A DNA stretch of 18,164 nucleotides from JAQIBY01 sp964615585 (GCA_964615585.1 CAZTNS010000059.1:1-18164), one strand, 5' to 3'. Shown: positions 6,907 through 13,813, counted from the first letter of the stretch. A program made the numbers and translations. The notes: a model not told the origin generated them from the sequence alone.

Positions 6907-7538
6907 CAAGGGTTGTACCCATCATATTGCTTGGCATGTTATTCTGCTTTCAACCGGTATTCGCTGGAAAATGGGAAAAAGCAACCGTGATTACAAAAGA
7001 ACAGGATACTATACACGGTGAGATCAAAGCCGGTGAGCGAAAGTTCAGCACATTCATTAAATTCAGAGACACTGCTAACCGGAAACAAAAACTAAAACCC
7101 GATTACATCCAACGTGTTATTACGAAAACCGATGTGTTTGAAGCCATATTTTTCAACAAGGAACTCATCGGCTACAACGTATGGTGTTTTGGAATGATCA
7201 TTACAGAAGGAAGCATCAACATTTATGATGTGTATTATCCATACAAAAGCTGTGCATGTAAAACGGCAGGTTCTTACCACCACCACTGGGTTTTGAAAGC
7301 CCCCGAAAAACCACTTTTCATCATTGAACATAATTTTATATCCGAAAAAATTAAAAACAAAAACGCTCTTATCAATTACGTTGAGTACAACCAGGATTTG
7401 AAAGATACTTTGTTTCTGTTTGACGGCAACAGGTCAGATTTCAGAAACATCATCGAACACATCAATCAAAATCCGGAAACCAACAACCGTACGTATTCGC
7501 AAGGTCAAAACCACCCAGCATCAGAAAAACAACATTGA
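6903..7538 (+). CDS. Exported protein of unknown function, coupled to ribH
   Basis: 211 aa beginning inside the ribH stop (ATGA), so translation is probably coupled. Residues 1-22 form a signal peptide ending PVFAG. The mature part starts with a segment of the type 'V...K-x-D-T-x-x-G-E-I', often found in Bacteroidota exported proteins of unknown role, then a mixed alpha/beta domain. A compact cluster SCAC...YHHHW (about residues 119-132) could bind metal or heme; that is inference from residue content only. The last ~35 residues are Asn/Gln-rich and look disordered. I cannot assign a family. A link to riboflavin is suggested only by position. Confidence 0.75.
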   Translation: MTRVVPIILLGMLFCFQPVFAGKWEKATVITKEQDTIHGEIKAGERKFSTFIKFRDTANRKQKLKPDYIQRVITKTDVFEAIFFNKELIGYNVWCFGMIITEGSINIYDVYYPYKSCACKTAGSYHHHWVLKAPEKPLFIIEHNFISEKIKNKNALINYVEYNQDLKDTLFLFDGNRSDFRNIIEHINQNPETNNRTYSQGQNHPASEKQH

Positions 7539-7683
7539 GAATGTATGTGTTTTTCCTATTCAAGGATACTATAGAAATACCTCAAATCAACTGAACGGGA
7601 AAGAGTAACCATTTTTGATGAGCGGTGCCGGATTATCACCCGGATTCGCCCTGATACTGCTAATATTTTTCTTAACATGACAC

Positions 7684-7694
7684 TATATTTGAAC
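7684..7694 (+). repeat. First copy of TATATTTGAAC promoter-like box
   Basis: TATATTTGAAC at 7684-7694 is repeated exactly at 7748-7758, 64 nt on. Both contain a perfect TAnnTTTG. The first copy lacks a recognisable -33 element, so only the second looks like an active promoter. Confidence 0.45.
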
Positions 7695-7724
7695 GATGGA
7701 AAAAGTTAAAAAGAATAAAAATGT

Positions 7725-7755
7725 TTTGTCGGTTATAAATAATGCAATATATTTG
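7725..7755 (+). promoter_or_regulatory. Strong Bacteroidota-type promoter of the PemK-type module
   Basis: TTTG (7725-7728), exactly 19 nt, then TATATTTG (7748-7755): full agreement with -33 TTTG and -7 TAnnTTTG. Transcription is expected near 7762, about 40 nt before the first ATG. It is the best match to the consensus in this window. Confidence 0.75.
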
Positions 7756-7767
7756 AACAAAATTAAG

Positions 7768-7788
7768 TTATAACTGTAAGAGTTATAA
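7768..7788. promoter_or_regulatory. Inverted-repeat operator-like site TTATAACT-N5-AGTTATAA
   Basis: A perfect 8-bp inverted repeat with a 5-nt spacer, just downstream of the predicted transcription start and upstream of the Shine-Dalgarno. The half-site GTTATAA also occurs at 7732-7738 between the -33 and -7 boxes. Such placement is typical of an autorepressor site in toxin-antitoxin operons. It could also be a small hairpin in the leader. Confidence 0.6.
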
Positions 7789-7791
7789 GAG

Positions 7792-7798
7792 AAAGGAG
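7792..7798 (+). promoter_or_regulatory. Strong Shine-Dalgarno AAAGGAG
   Basis: AAAGGAG lies 3 nt before the ATG at 7802 and 8 nt before the ATG at 7807. The 8-nt spacing is the better one and points to the 7807 start, which opens a different frame. Most other genes in the window have no such sequence. Confidence 0.6.
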
Positions 7799-7801
7799 TT
7801 A

Positions 7802-8242
7802 ATGCAATGGCACAAAGCAATGCATTTAGACCAAAGTTTAGGGAGAAATTTATTTGGAATGTTAGGTGATGTTTTTTTTCCGAGCAGCACACGGATTGAT
7901 GACAAAATGGCAAAGCAAATCCAGAAATCAAATCAGGTAACAAGAGAAATTAGAGGGCAGATTGAATTTGTAAAACATATTGAACCACGTGAAATTAACT
8001 ATGAACTGAAGCTTTTTAGGGCATTATCAAAATTAGTTAATCAATCAGTTGAATTGGTAGAAGAATTAGATGATGAGTATCTTGAGTACAAAAATGCAAT
8101 CAGAGATTTCAGGAATGCCTTTTGTGAGCTGTTAGAAGAAATAGAGTACGAGGCCGAGAAACATGAATTTAGCGCTTTGTCTGCATCTGTACTTGAAGAG
8201 GTTTGGGGTTCCCCTGAGGATGAAGTGTGGGATAATTTTTAA
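7802..8242 (+). CDS. Putative antitoxin-like protein upstream of a PemK-type toxin (start/frame uncertain)
   Basis: 146 aa in the frame that stays open from 7802. The middle is helical, charged and possibly coiled-coil (about residues 45-125). The C-terminal end, EEVWGSPEDEVWDNF, is acidic with spaced tryptophans and resembles the toxin-binding tails of antitoxins paired with PemK/MazF proteins. It ends 2 nt before the PemK-like start, so coupling is likely. The Shine-Dalgarno favours ATG 7807, whose frame encodes a 20-residue basic peptide and then stops at 7867-7869; one base lost or gained before there would join it to the long frame. The true N terminus is therefore unsettled, and the gene may itself be frameshifted. 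No family was recognised; the antitoxin role is inferred from tail, order and operator. Confidence 0.55.
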   Translation: MQWHKAMHLDQSLGRNLFGMLGDVFFPSSTRIDDKMAKQIQKSNQVTREIRGQIEFVKHIEPREINYELKLFRALSKLVNQSVELVEELDDEYLEYKNAIRDFRNAFCELLEEIEYEAEKHEFSALSASVLEEVWGSPEDEVWDNF

Positions 8243-8244
8243 GT

Positions 8245-8584
8245 ATGGAAAAAACATATAAGGCCGGAGATATTATAAAAGTTCAGATAGACTATACTGA
8301 TAAATCTGGTTCCAAAGGTAGGCCAGCATTAGTGATTTCTAAGCTTTTCAGTAAATAATCCAGACTATATTGTCTTGCCGATAACAAGGACCAAGCGGTC
8401 TGAGGATGTTCAATATCCTCTTGACAATGCAATGATAATTAATGGGAAATTGCCTGCTTTGTGCTTTGTGGGCTTCACCACTGTATTCACCACACACCAT
8501 AAACTCATCCAAAAGAAATATGGTGAACTTAATAAGGGAGATTTGTGTAAAGTAATCAGTAAGTTTAAAGAATCATTGTTTTAA
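8245..8584 (+). pseudogene. PemK/MazF-like toxin gene, frameshifted
   Basis: The first frame (8245-8358) encodes 37 residues with AGDIIKVQI, a GSKGRPALVIS segment (conserved Arg of the family) and then an early TAA. The second frame, open from about 8336 to 8584, continues with DYIVLPITRT (the family's conserved Pro-Ile-Thr) and a helical C terminus. Removing one T from the TTTT at 8345-8348 joins both into a ~112-residue protein of normal PemK/MazF length. These toxins are ribosome-independent or -dependent mRNA endonucleases. As written the toxin is inactive unless the frame is corrected. A base-call error in the T run cannot be excluded. It follows the antitoxin-like gene by 2 nt. Confidence 0.78.
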
Positions 8585-8686
8585 TTTGCTAACAATTAAT
8601 TTTCCCTGGTTTTCTTCCGGAAACAAAAATTGATAACAAAATAAAAACCGACCGGGCATGAAAAGAAAAATAAAGTTAGCAATGCT

Positions 8687-9094
8687 CTATTTTGTGCATG
8701 CTTCAATTATTTTGTCTAAAAGTTGCTTTGCCTTATCTGCTTCAGATGGGGTAACCTTATAAGTTGTGTATCTGGAGTACCTTGATTTATCGTCAAGCCA
8801 TTTGTATTTACTCCTAATCTCTCTTAATTTTTCTGTTACCAATCTCTCTCTGGCTGCATGCCTCCCTTTCATATTGTAGGCGTTCCTTACTTGTTCGATC
8901 TCTTTACATTCATAACCATTAATGTTCAAAGGCATTAATTTGTCATCTACTGCATGAATGGCTGAATAGAATGCGGTTGTAACAACCCAATCATAATATA
9001 TACGACCTTCTAAAAGCTTATTAGATAAGCTCTGATTATGTTCGGCATGCTTCCATTTTTTACTTTTAGAATGTTTCTGAGTACCCAAAACCAT
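8687..9094 (-). CDS. HEPN-like domain protein
   Basis: 135 aa, mostly helical. It has the layout of HEPN-domain proteins: a helix with YYDWVVTTAFYSAIHAVDD (about 33-51), a loop with GRHAARERLV (about 77-86), and a closing motif DDKSRYSRY (about 101-109) followed by a long C-terminal helix. HEPN proteins often act as RNases or as partners in toxin-antitoxin and defence systems. The canonical R-x4-6-H RNase motif is not evident, so catalytic activity is uncertain; the conserved His/Arg in FYSAIH and GRHAAR may matter in this subgroup. The start overlaps the end of the 175-aa upstream gene by 29 nt, a tight two-gene unit. It converges with the PemK-like pseudogene. Confidence 0.65.
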   Translation of the reverse strand: MVLGTQKHSKSKKWKHAEHNQSLSNKLLEGRIYYDWVVTTAFYSAIHAVDDKLMPLNINGYECKEIEQVRNAYNMKGRHAARERLVTEKLREIRSKYKWLDDKSRYSRYTTYKVTPSEADKAKQLLDKIIEACTK

Positions 9095-9581
9095 CAGCTT
9101 TTAAGAGTGATTTGTCAATATCTCCTCCACCTATGTATCCAATATCAAGAATCTCATTAGTGAGCTTTTCGTATGTGTCTCTAATCTCAAAGAGTTTTTC
9201 ATAAGCGTTATCTATAAAACAATCTTTCAATAACGCTTTGCTTGGAACAGCTATGATAACACTTGGACGGTTAGTTTTAAGGTTGATATGTAAAGATATA
9301 GGGCTGTATTTTAGCTCTTTTATGTAATCAACAACCTTTTTGGATAGTATATAAATAAGTGTAGATCTTTCCTGAAATTTTTCATTACGCTCATTAATGA
9401 GTTCATTCACAAACTGACTATCAGCTATTTTTTTTCCTTTATTGTAACCCTCTGTAAAAGCCTGTGTAACTACGTCAACATGAAAGTAGTCCTTTGATTC
9501 TTTTGTCCTAGCCTCTTCTTTGTATTTAGAGATGTAATCATTGAAAGACTTTAGTCCAGTATTGTCTAATGGTTTGTTCAT
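9066..9581 (-). CDS. Unrecognised partner protein of the HEPN-like gene
   Basis: About 171 aa from the ATG at 9581 (175 aa if the ATG at 9593 is used). The first ~85 residues are charged and helical. Then comes a small alpha/beta-looking part around residues 91-116 (SPISLHINLKTN, SVIIAVPSK) and a helical tail ending DGFGYSETF. There is no nucleotidyltransferase GS...DxD signature, so it is not an obvious MNT partner of the classical MNT-HEPN systems. It is first in the pair, with a 29-nt overlap into the HEPN-like gene and an inverted repeat over its -7 box, as expected for an antitoxin or regulator. I do not recognise the family; that role is inferred from context. Confidence 0.6.
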   Translation of the reverse strand: MNKPLDNTGLKSFNDYISKYKEEARTKESKDYFHVDVVTQAFTEGYNKGKKIADSQFVNELINERNEKFQERSTLIYILSKKVVDYIKELKYSPISLHINLKTNRPSVIIAVPSKALLKDCFIDNAYEKLFEIRDTYEKLTNEILDIGYIGGGDIDKSLLKADGFGYSETF

Positions 9582-9629
9582 AATTTTCAACATCTTGTAA
9601 AAAACTCATTGCGAAATTAATCAATTACT

Positions 9630-9637
9630 CAAATGTA
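9630..9637 (-). promoter_or_regulatory. -7 box of the 175-aa/HEPN-like pair
   Basis: The minus strand reads TACATTTG, a full match to TAnnTTTG, with expected transcription start near 9623 and start codons at 9593 or 9581. A TTTG exists upstream but at 13 nt, not 19, so the -33 element is uncertain. The box overlaps the left arm of the inverted repeat. Confidence 0.5.
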
Positions 9638-9669
9638 CAACATTATTTTACAAAAAATGTTGTACATTT
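9631..9669. promoter_or_regulatory. Perfect 14-bp inverted repeat, probable operator
   Basis: AAATGTACAACATT (9631-9644) and AATGTTGTACATTT (9656-9669) are exact reverse complements with an 11-nt spacer. Each arm contains the small palindrome TGTACA. One arm covers seven of the eight bases of the -7 box of the minus-strand pair, so a dimeric protein bound here would block transcription. Best read as an autoregulatory operator, possibly for the 175-aa protein; it could alternatively fold as a hairpin. Confidence 0.7.
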
Positions 9670-9721
9670 AGTTTTAATAATAGAAAAAAGGTAATATTCA
9701 AAAGCTGTTAACTTCAAGTGT

Positions 9722-9944
9722 TTATTTTCTAAACTCAGGATCATTTACGGTTTTAGCAATTCCGATTTTAACGCAGGCTGAATAATTGTGCAGGCAGTAA
9801 GTTTCTTCAACAGCAGCAATTCTGGCATTTATTTCAAACGGCATTTTATGGTACCATGCAAAATAAGGCAAAATAAATTGATGCACTACTCATGTTTCCA
9901 ACAGAATCTATTATACCGTTGATAACTTCCTCATATTTCTTCAT
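9722..9944 (-). pseudogene. Possible frame-disrupted small gene remnant
   Basis: Between the inverted repeat and parA no intact gene is seen. The minus strand has an ATG at 9944 giving 32 residues (MKKYEEVINGIID...) to a stop at 9846-9848. An overlapping second frame is open from 9889 to a stop at 9722-9724 and reads AWYHKMPFEINARIAAVEET and onward to NDPEFRK. Joined by a one-frame shift they would make a ~75-residue protein. The second frame could also start alone at ATG 9844 (40 aa). No family was recognised, and chance open frames are possible. 9670-9721 holds nothing I can call. Confidence 0.35.
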
Positions 9945-9974
9945 AAATTACGGAATTTTTTCATGGATTATTGT

Positions 9975-9982
9975 TACTTTTG
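9975..9982 (+). promoter_or_regulatory. -7 box upstream of parA
   Basis: TACTTTTG matches TAnnTTTG and lies 26 nt before the parA ATG. No TTTG at the -33 position is seen, so this is a partial promoter call for the parA-to-ddl unit. Confidence 0.4.
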
Positions 9983-10008
9983 ACCTTTGGTAAAAGAAGA
10001 ATTTTAAC

Positions 10009-10809
10009 ATGGGAAAAGTTATCGCAATTGCCAACCAAAAAGGTGGCGTAGGAAAAACGACAACAACAATTAACCTGGCAGCAAGCCTTGCCGCACTGGA
10101 ATATAATGTTTTGCTTATTGATGCCGATCCTCAGGCCAATTCAACAAGCGGTCTTGGATTTGACGTAAAAAATATTCAGACAGGCTTGTATGAAATGCTG
10201 ATCAAACAGGAAGCAAGTGAAAATATCATTTTAAACAGCAACCTGGAACACCTGGACATTCTTCCCAGCCACATTGACCTTGTAGGGGCTGAAATTGAGA
10301 TGCTTGATTTGCCAAACAGGGAAAAGGTGCTTCGCCTGATGCTGGAAGATATAAAGGAAAATTACGATTTTGTTTTGATTGATTGCTCGCCCTCACTTGG
10401 TTTGATAACAGTCAATGCCCTTACAGCCGCCGACTCGGTTATCATCCCTGTTCAATCCGAATATTTTGCTCTTGAAGGGTTGGGCAAGCTCCTGAATACC
10501 ATACGCATTGTTCAGTCCAACCTGAATGAAAATCTTGATATTGAAGGGTTTTTACTCACCATGTTTGATTCCCGGAACAATTTATCCCACCAAATTGTCG
10601 AGGAGGTCAGAAAGCATTTTGAAGACATGGTGTTTGAAACCATCATTGCACGAAATATTAAACTTGGGGAAGCTCCTTCATTTGGTCAGTCCATTTTAGA
10701 TTATGATGCAAACTCAAAAGGAGCTCAGAATTATCTTGCACTGGCACGAGAACTTCTCCAAAGAAATAATCTGACAGAAATACCGCAGTCCGAAAAAACA
10801 CTGAAATAA
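10009..10809 (+). CDS. parA: Chromosome partitioning ATPase ParA (Soj)
   Basis: Deviant Walker-type ATPase that drives origin segregation with ParB. 266 aa, the usual chromosomal length with no N-terminal DNA-binding extension. Residues 10-17 carry QKGGVGKT, the deviant Walker A with the signature Lys. LLIDADPQANST follows at about 35-46, and FVLIDCSPSLG (Walker B) lies at about 122-132. The gene is 3 nt from parB. It heads a run of same-strand genes through ddl with gaps of a few nt or overlaps, a gene order typical of Bacteroidota. The start is clear: ATG with no competing upstream start. Confidence 0.97.
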   Translation: MGKVIAIANQKGGVGKTTTTINLAASLAALEYNVLLIDADPQANSTSGLGFDVKNIQTGLYEMLIKQEASENIILNSNLEHLDILPSHIDLVGAEIEMLDLPNREKVLRLMLEDIKENYDFVLIDCSPSLGLITVNALTAADSVIIPVQSEYFALEGLGKLLNTIRIVQSNLNENLDIEGFLLTMFDSRNNLSHQIVEEVRKHFEDMVFETIIARNIKLGEAPSFGQSILDYDANSKGAQNYLALARELLQRNNLTEIPQSEKTLK

Positions 10810-10812
10810 AAT

Positions 10813-11697
10813 ATGATGGCAAAAAGAAATGCATTGGGAAAAGGGCTTGGCGCACTTATAGAAACAGATGACAACAACGGCAAAATCAAGCGTGATGCTG
10901 TCAATAAAATACCTCTGGATAAAATCAAAGCCAATCCTTTTCAGCCCAGGAAGCAGTTTGAAAACAAAGCTCTTTTGGAAATGGCTGAATCCATCAGGGA
11001 GCTGGGTATCATCCAACCCATCACAGTCAGCATAAAAGATGATTTTTTTCAACTCATATCCGGAGAAAGGCGACTCAGGGCTGCCCGGATGGCCGGGTTG
11101 AAAAACATTCCTGCTTATGTTCGTACCGCTGACGACCAGGGACTACTTGAAATGGCACTTGTTGAAAACATCCAGCGTGAAAATCTTGACGCTATGGAAA
11201 TTGCCATATCATACGAACGGCTTATGGAAGAATGCCAGCTTACCCAGGAAAAACTCAGCAAGCGCATTGGAAAAAACCGTTCAACCATATCAAATTACAT
11301 CCGGCTGCTGAAACTTCCCCCTGAAGTGCAACTGGGAATAAGAGAACAAACAATTACCATGGGTCACGCCAGAGCACTCATCAACCTTGCTGATGAAGAA
11401 ACACAGCTTATGGTTTATAAGCAAATTCTCAAATACAATTTTTCTGTCCGCAAGGTTGAAGAATTTGTGCAGGAGCTTACAAGCGACAAGAACCAAAGCC
11501 GGTCAAAACCCAAGAAACAGCCAAAAAATGATCTTAACAATGACTGGAAAAAGCTTGAAAAACACTTGTCATCGCATTTCAATACAAAGGTGAAATTCAA
11601 CAGAAACAACAAAGGAAAAGGAAAAATCGTTATTCCGTTCGAAAACGATGAACAACTGGAACAAATTGTTGCATCACTTGATAAACTGGATAAATAA
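10813..11697 (+). CDS. parB: Chromosome partitioning protein ParB (Spo0J)
   Basis: 294 aa centromere-binding CTP-dependent clamp. The N terminus has the LGKGLGALI ParA-stimulating segment (8-16). The N-terminal domain includes NPFQPRKQF (about 37-45) and the CTP-binding box GERRLRAAR (84-92), then the VENIQREN segment and a helix-turn-helix around TQEKLSKRIGKNRSTISNYIRLL. A Lys/Arg-rich linker (about 228-245) precedes a C-terminal dimerisation domain. Two adjacent ATGs exist; either gives the same protein give or take one residue. The stop overlaps the next ATG by one base. No full parS site was found in the window. Confidence 0.97.
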   Translation: MMAKRNALGKGLGALIETDDNNGKIKRDAVNKIPLDKIKANPFQPRKQFENKALLEMAESIRELGIIQPITVSIKDDFFQLISGERRLRAARMAGLKNIPAYVRTADDQGLLEMALVENIQRENLDAMEIAISYERLMEECQLTQEKLSKRIGKNRSTISNYIRLLKLPPEVQLGIREQTITMGHARALINLADEETQLMVYKQILKYNFSVRKVEEFVQELTSDKNQSRSKPKKQPKNDLNNDWKKLEKHLSSHFNTKVKFNRNNKGKGKIVIPFENDEQLEQIVASLDKLDK

Positions 11698-12251
11698 TGT
11701 CCCCGTACAGAAGCCTTACATATCTACTCACATTGTTGATATTTTTTGCCTGTAATGTGATTGTCAAAGCTCAGGAATCAGATAGTTTACAAGATCAATC
11801 ACCTCAACCTGAAATCAAAAAACGTTCTGCTGCCAAAGCCAGCCTTTATTCTGCTGTTTTACCGGGAGCCGGACAGGTGTATAACAACAAATACTGGAAA
11901 GTTCCCATTGTGTATGCTGGATTAGGAGCATTCACGTACCTCAGTTTACAATATCAATATGAATTTATCCGCTATAAGTCCGCCCTGCTTGACCGTCAGG
12001 ATGGTGAACAAGACGAATTTTACGGACAGCTCAGTGATGAAGCCATAAAAAACGAAATGGACCGATGGCACCGCATGCGTGACCTGAACATTATTGGCGC
12101 AACGCTGATATATGTTTTGCAAATTATTGATGCCAACGTGGATGCATCATTGAGCGATTTTGATGTCAGCGATGACATAAGCCTGATGATAAAACCATTG
12201 CAAACTCCAACAAACAATTCAATGACACTCTGTTTAAGCTATAAATTTTGA
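11697..12251 (+). CDS. DUF5683 family membrane-associated protein
   Basis: 184 aa. A signal peptide or N-terminal anchor (residues 1-25, ending KAQ), then the family's conserved core KASLYSAVLPGAGQVYNNKYWKVP (about 47-70), a hydrophobic segment at about 70-85 and another near 142-156 (IIGATLIYVLQIIDANVDA). The LPGAGQ-x-YN motif is the mark of DUF5683, found next to parB in many Bacteroidota. Function unknown; an envelope role is inferred from its signal and membrane segments and from its position between parB and a transglycosylase. It overlaps parB by one base and ends 2 nt before the next gene. Confidence 0.88.
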   Translation: MSPYRSLTYLLTLLIFFACNVIVKAQESDSLQDQSPQPEIKKRSAAKASLYSAVLPGAGQVYNNKYWKVPIVYAGLGAFTYLSLQYQYEFIRYKSALLDRQDGEQDEFYGQLSDEAIKNEMDRWHRMRDLNIIGATLIYVLQIIDANVDASLSDFDVSDDISLMIKPLQTPTNNSMTLCLSYKF

Positions 12252-12253
12252 TT

Positions 12254-13813
12254 ATGAAAAACACCCTGTTACTTATCATAGTTTTGATCTGTATCCATCT
12301 AAGCAGCAATGCTGAAAACGATACGCTTACGAATAAAAAGATAAGCGACAGCCTGCGAACAAAAAATGAATTTGCCTGGGTTGACCGCATTGACAGTTTG
12401 TTAAACGCGCATTCTGTTTTCAGCGTTGATACCATACCCATCAGCATGACAGACATGGAAAAAATAGTTACTGATTTACCTGATTCGGTGTACAGGGAAC
12501 GGGTTAAGGCATTGTATTCTCCTGTTAAACTGTCTTACAACCAACAGGTAAAAAACAACATTGAATATTACATCACAAAATCGTACAATCAGATACCACG
12601 CTTGCTGGCACTTTCGCAGTATTACTTTCCCATGTTTGAGGAGGTTTTAGACCAGCATGGATTGCCTTATGAACTGAAATACCTGGCTGTGGTTGAATCA
12701 GCCCTCAATCCTCAGGCAATTTCAAGGGCAGGGGCAACCGGATTATGGCAATTCATGTACCGCACCGGTAAATTCATGGGACTGGAAATCAATTCGTATG
12801 TGGATGAAAGACGCGACCCCATTGAATCAACCCATGCAGCTTGCCGTTACATGAAAGCCCTGGATACAATTTATAACGACTGGATGCTTGTACTCGCCGC
12901 TTATAATTGCGGTCCGGGTACCCTCAACCGTGCCATCAGACGTGCAGGCGGAACAGGAAATTTTTGGGATATCTACCATTATCTGCCTCGGGAAACAAGA
13001 AATTACGTTCCCGCATTTATTGCTGTCAGCTATTTGTTTAATTATTATGACAAACATGGTTTTTATGCCGAAAACATTGATGTTCCGCATGATGTGGATA
13101 CCATCATGCTCAATAAAGACCTGCATTTTGGCCAATTATCAGAATGCCTCAACATCGGTATTGATACCTTGCGGTATTTAAATCCACAATACAAGCGTGA
13201 TTTTATCCCCGCAAATAAAACCGTCAGGCATCTCATTTTACCAGGAAATGTAATTCCTCAATACATTGCAATGGAGGATACCATCCATTTGTATAAAGAT
13301 TCGCTTTACCTCAATCCGCAAAAAATTGCATATCAACCGGCATCCAGGTCAACGGCATATAAAGCCGTTTCTGCAGCACAACCAAAAGGCACAAAAAAAC
13401 TCACTTACACCATCAAACAAGGCGATGCCATTGGTTTAATCGCAGACTGGTACGATGTGAGTACAAGGGAATTAAAAGCATGGAACGGTTTATATTCAAA
13501 CAGAATACGTGCAGGCAAAAAACTTGTTGTTTATGTTCCCGAAGGCAAGTATGATTACTACAAGCCTGTTGATAAAATGAGCCTGGCGAAAAAGCAAAAA
13601 CGTAACGGCCTTACAATGCCTTCAGGGCATAAAGAACCCGTTAAACTTGATCCGAATTACGAATATTACACGGTAAGGCCAGGAGATAACCCCTGGGACA
13701 TTGCCAATAAATTTCAGGGTATCTCTGCCGATGATATTGTTAGGTTAAATGACATCAGTGACACCAGCAATCTGAAAGTTGGTCAAAAAATAAAAATCAG
13801 AAAAAAAAGTTAG
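12254..13813 (+). CDS. MltD-like lytic transglycosylase with two LysM domains
   Basis: Cleaves peptidoglycan glycan strands non-hydrolytically in the periplasm. 519 aa from the ATG at 12254; a TTG two codons earlier is possible, but the ATG gives a clean signal peptide (MKNTLLLII... to SSNA). The SLT domain spans about 115-270, with catalytic Glu148 in VVESALNP, then GATGLWQFM, the AAYNCGPG motif and the YVP segment of family 1D. Two C-terminal LysM domains bind glycan, at about 383-428 and 470-516. Length and order fit MltD (YafG/DniR-type) proteins of the phylum. It lies 2 nt after DUF5683 and 4 nt before ddl. Confidence 0.93.
   Translation: MKNTLLLIIVLICIHLSSNAENDTLTNKKISDSLRTKNEFAWVDRIDSLLNAHSVFSVDTIPISMTDMEKIVTDLPDSVYRERVKALYSPVKLSYNQQVKNNIEYYITKSYNQIPRLLALSQYYFPMFEEVLDQHGLPYELKYLAVVESALNPQAISRAGATGLWQFMYRTGKFMGLEINSYVDERRDPIESTHAACRYMKALDTIYNDWMLVLAAYNCGPGTLNRAIRRAGGTGNFWDIYHYLPRETRNYVPAFIAVSYLFNYYDKHGFYAENIDVPHDVDTIMLNKDLHFGQLSECLNIGIDTLRYLNPQYKRDFIPANKTVRHLILPGNVIPQYIAMEDTIHLYKDSLYLNPQKIAYQPASRSTAYKAVSAAQPKGTKKLTYTIKQGDAIGLIADWYDVSTRELKAWNGLYSNRIRAGKKLVVYVPEGKYDYYKPVDKMSLAKKQKRNGLTMPSGHKEPVKLDPNYEYYTVRPGDNPWDIANKFQGISADDIVRLNDISDTSNLKVGQKIKIRKKS

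Noticed and set aside
7981..7996. parS-like sequence TGAACCACGTGAAATT
   Set aside because: Only 11 of 16 positions match the B. subtilis-type parS palindrome, and the left arm is not symmetric. It lies inside a coding region, so a chance CACGTG core is more likely.
8341..8358. Programmed +1 frameshift in the PemK-like gene
   Set aside because: There is a CTT-T sequence, but no stop codon directly in the slip site and no upstream stimulatory Shine-Dalgarno; a mutation or base-call error is simpler.
8586..8682. 8-bp inverted repeat TTGCTAAC/GTTAGCAA between convergent genes
   Set aside because: The arms are 81 nt apart and short; expected by chance and not terminator-like.
12248..12253. TTG start for the MltD-like gene with a 4-nt overlap
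   Set aside because: The ATG at 12254 gives a normal signal peptide and needs no rare start codon.
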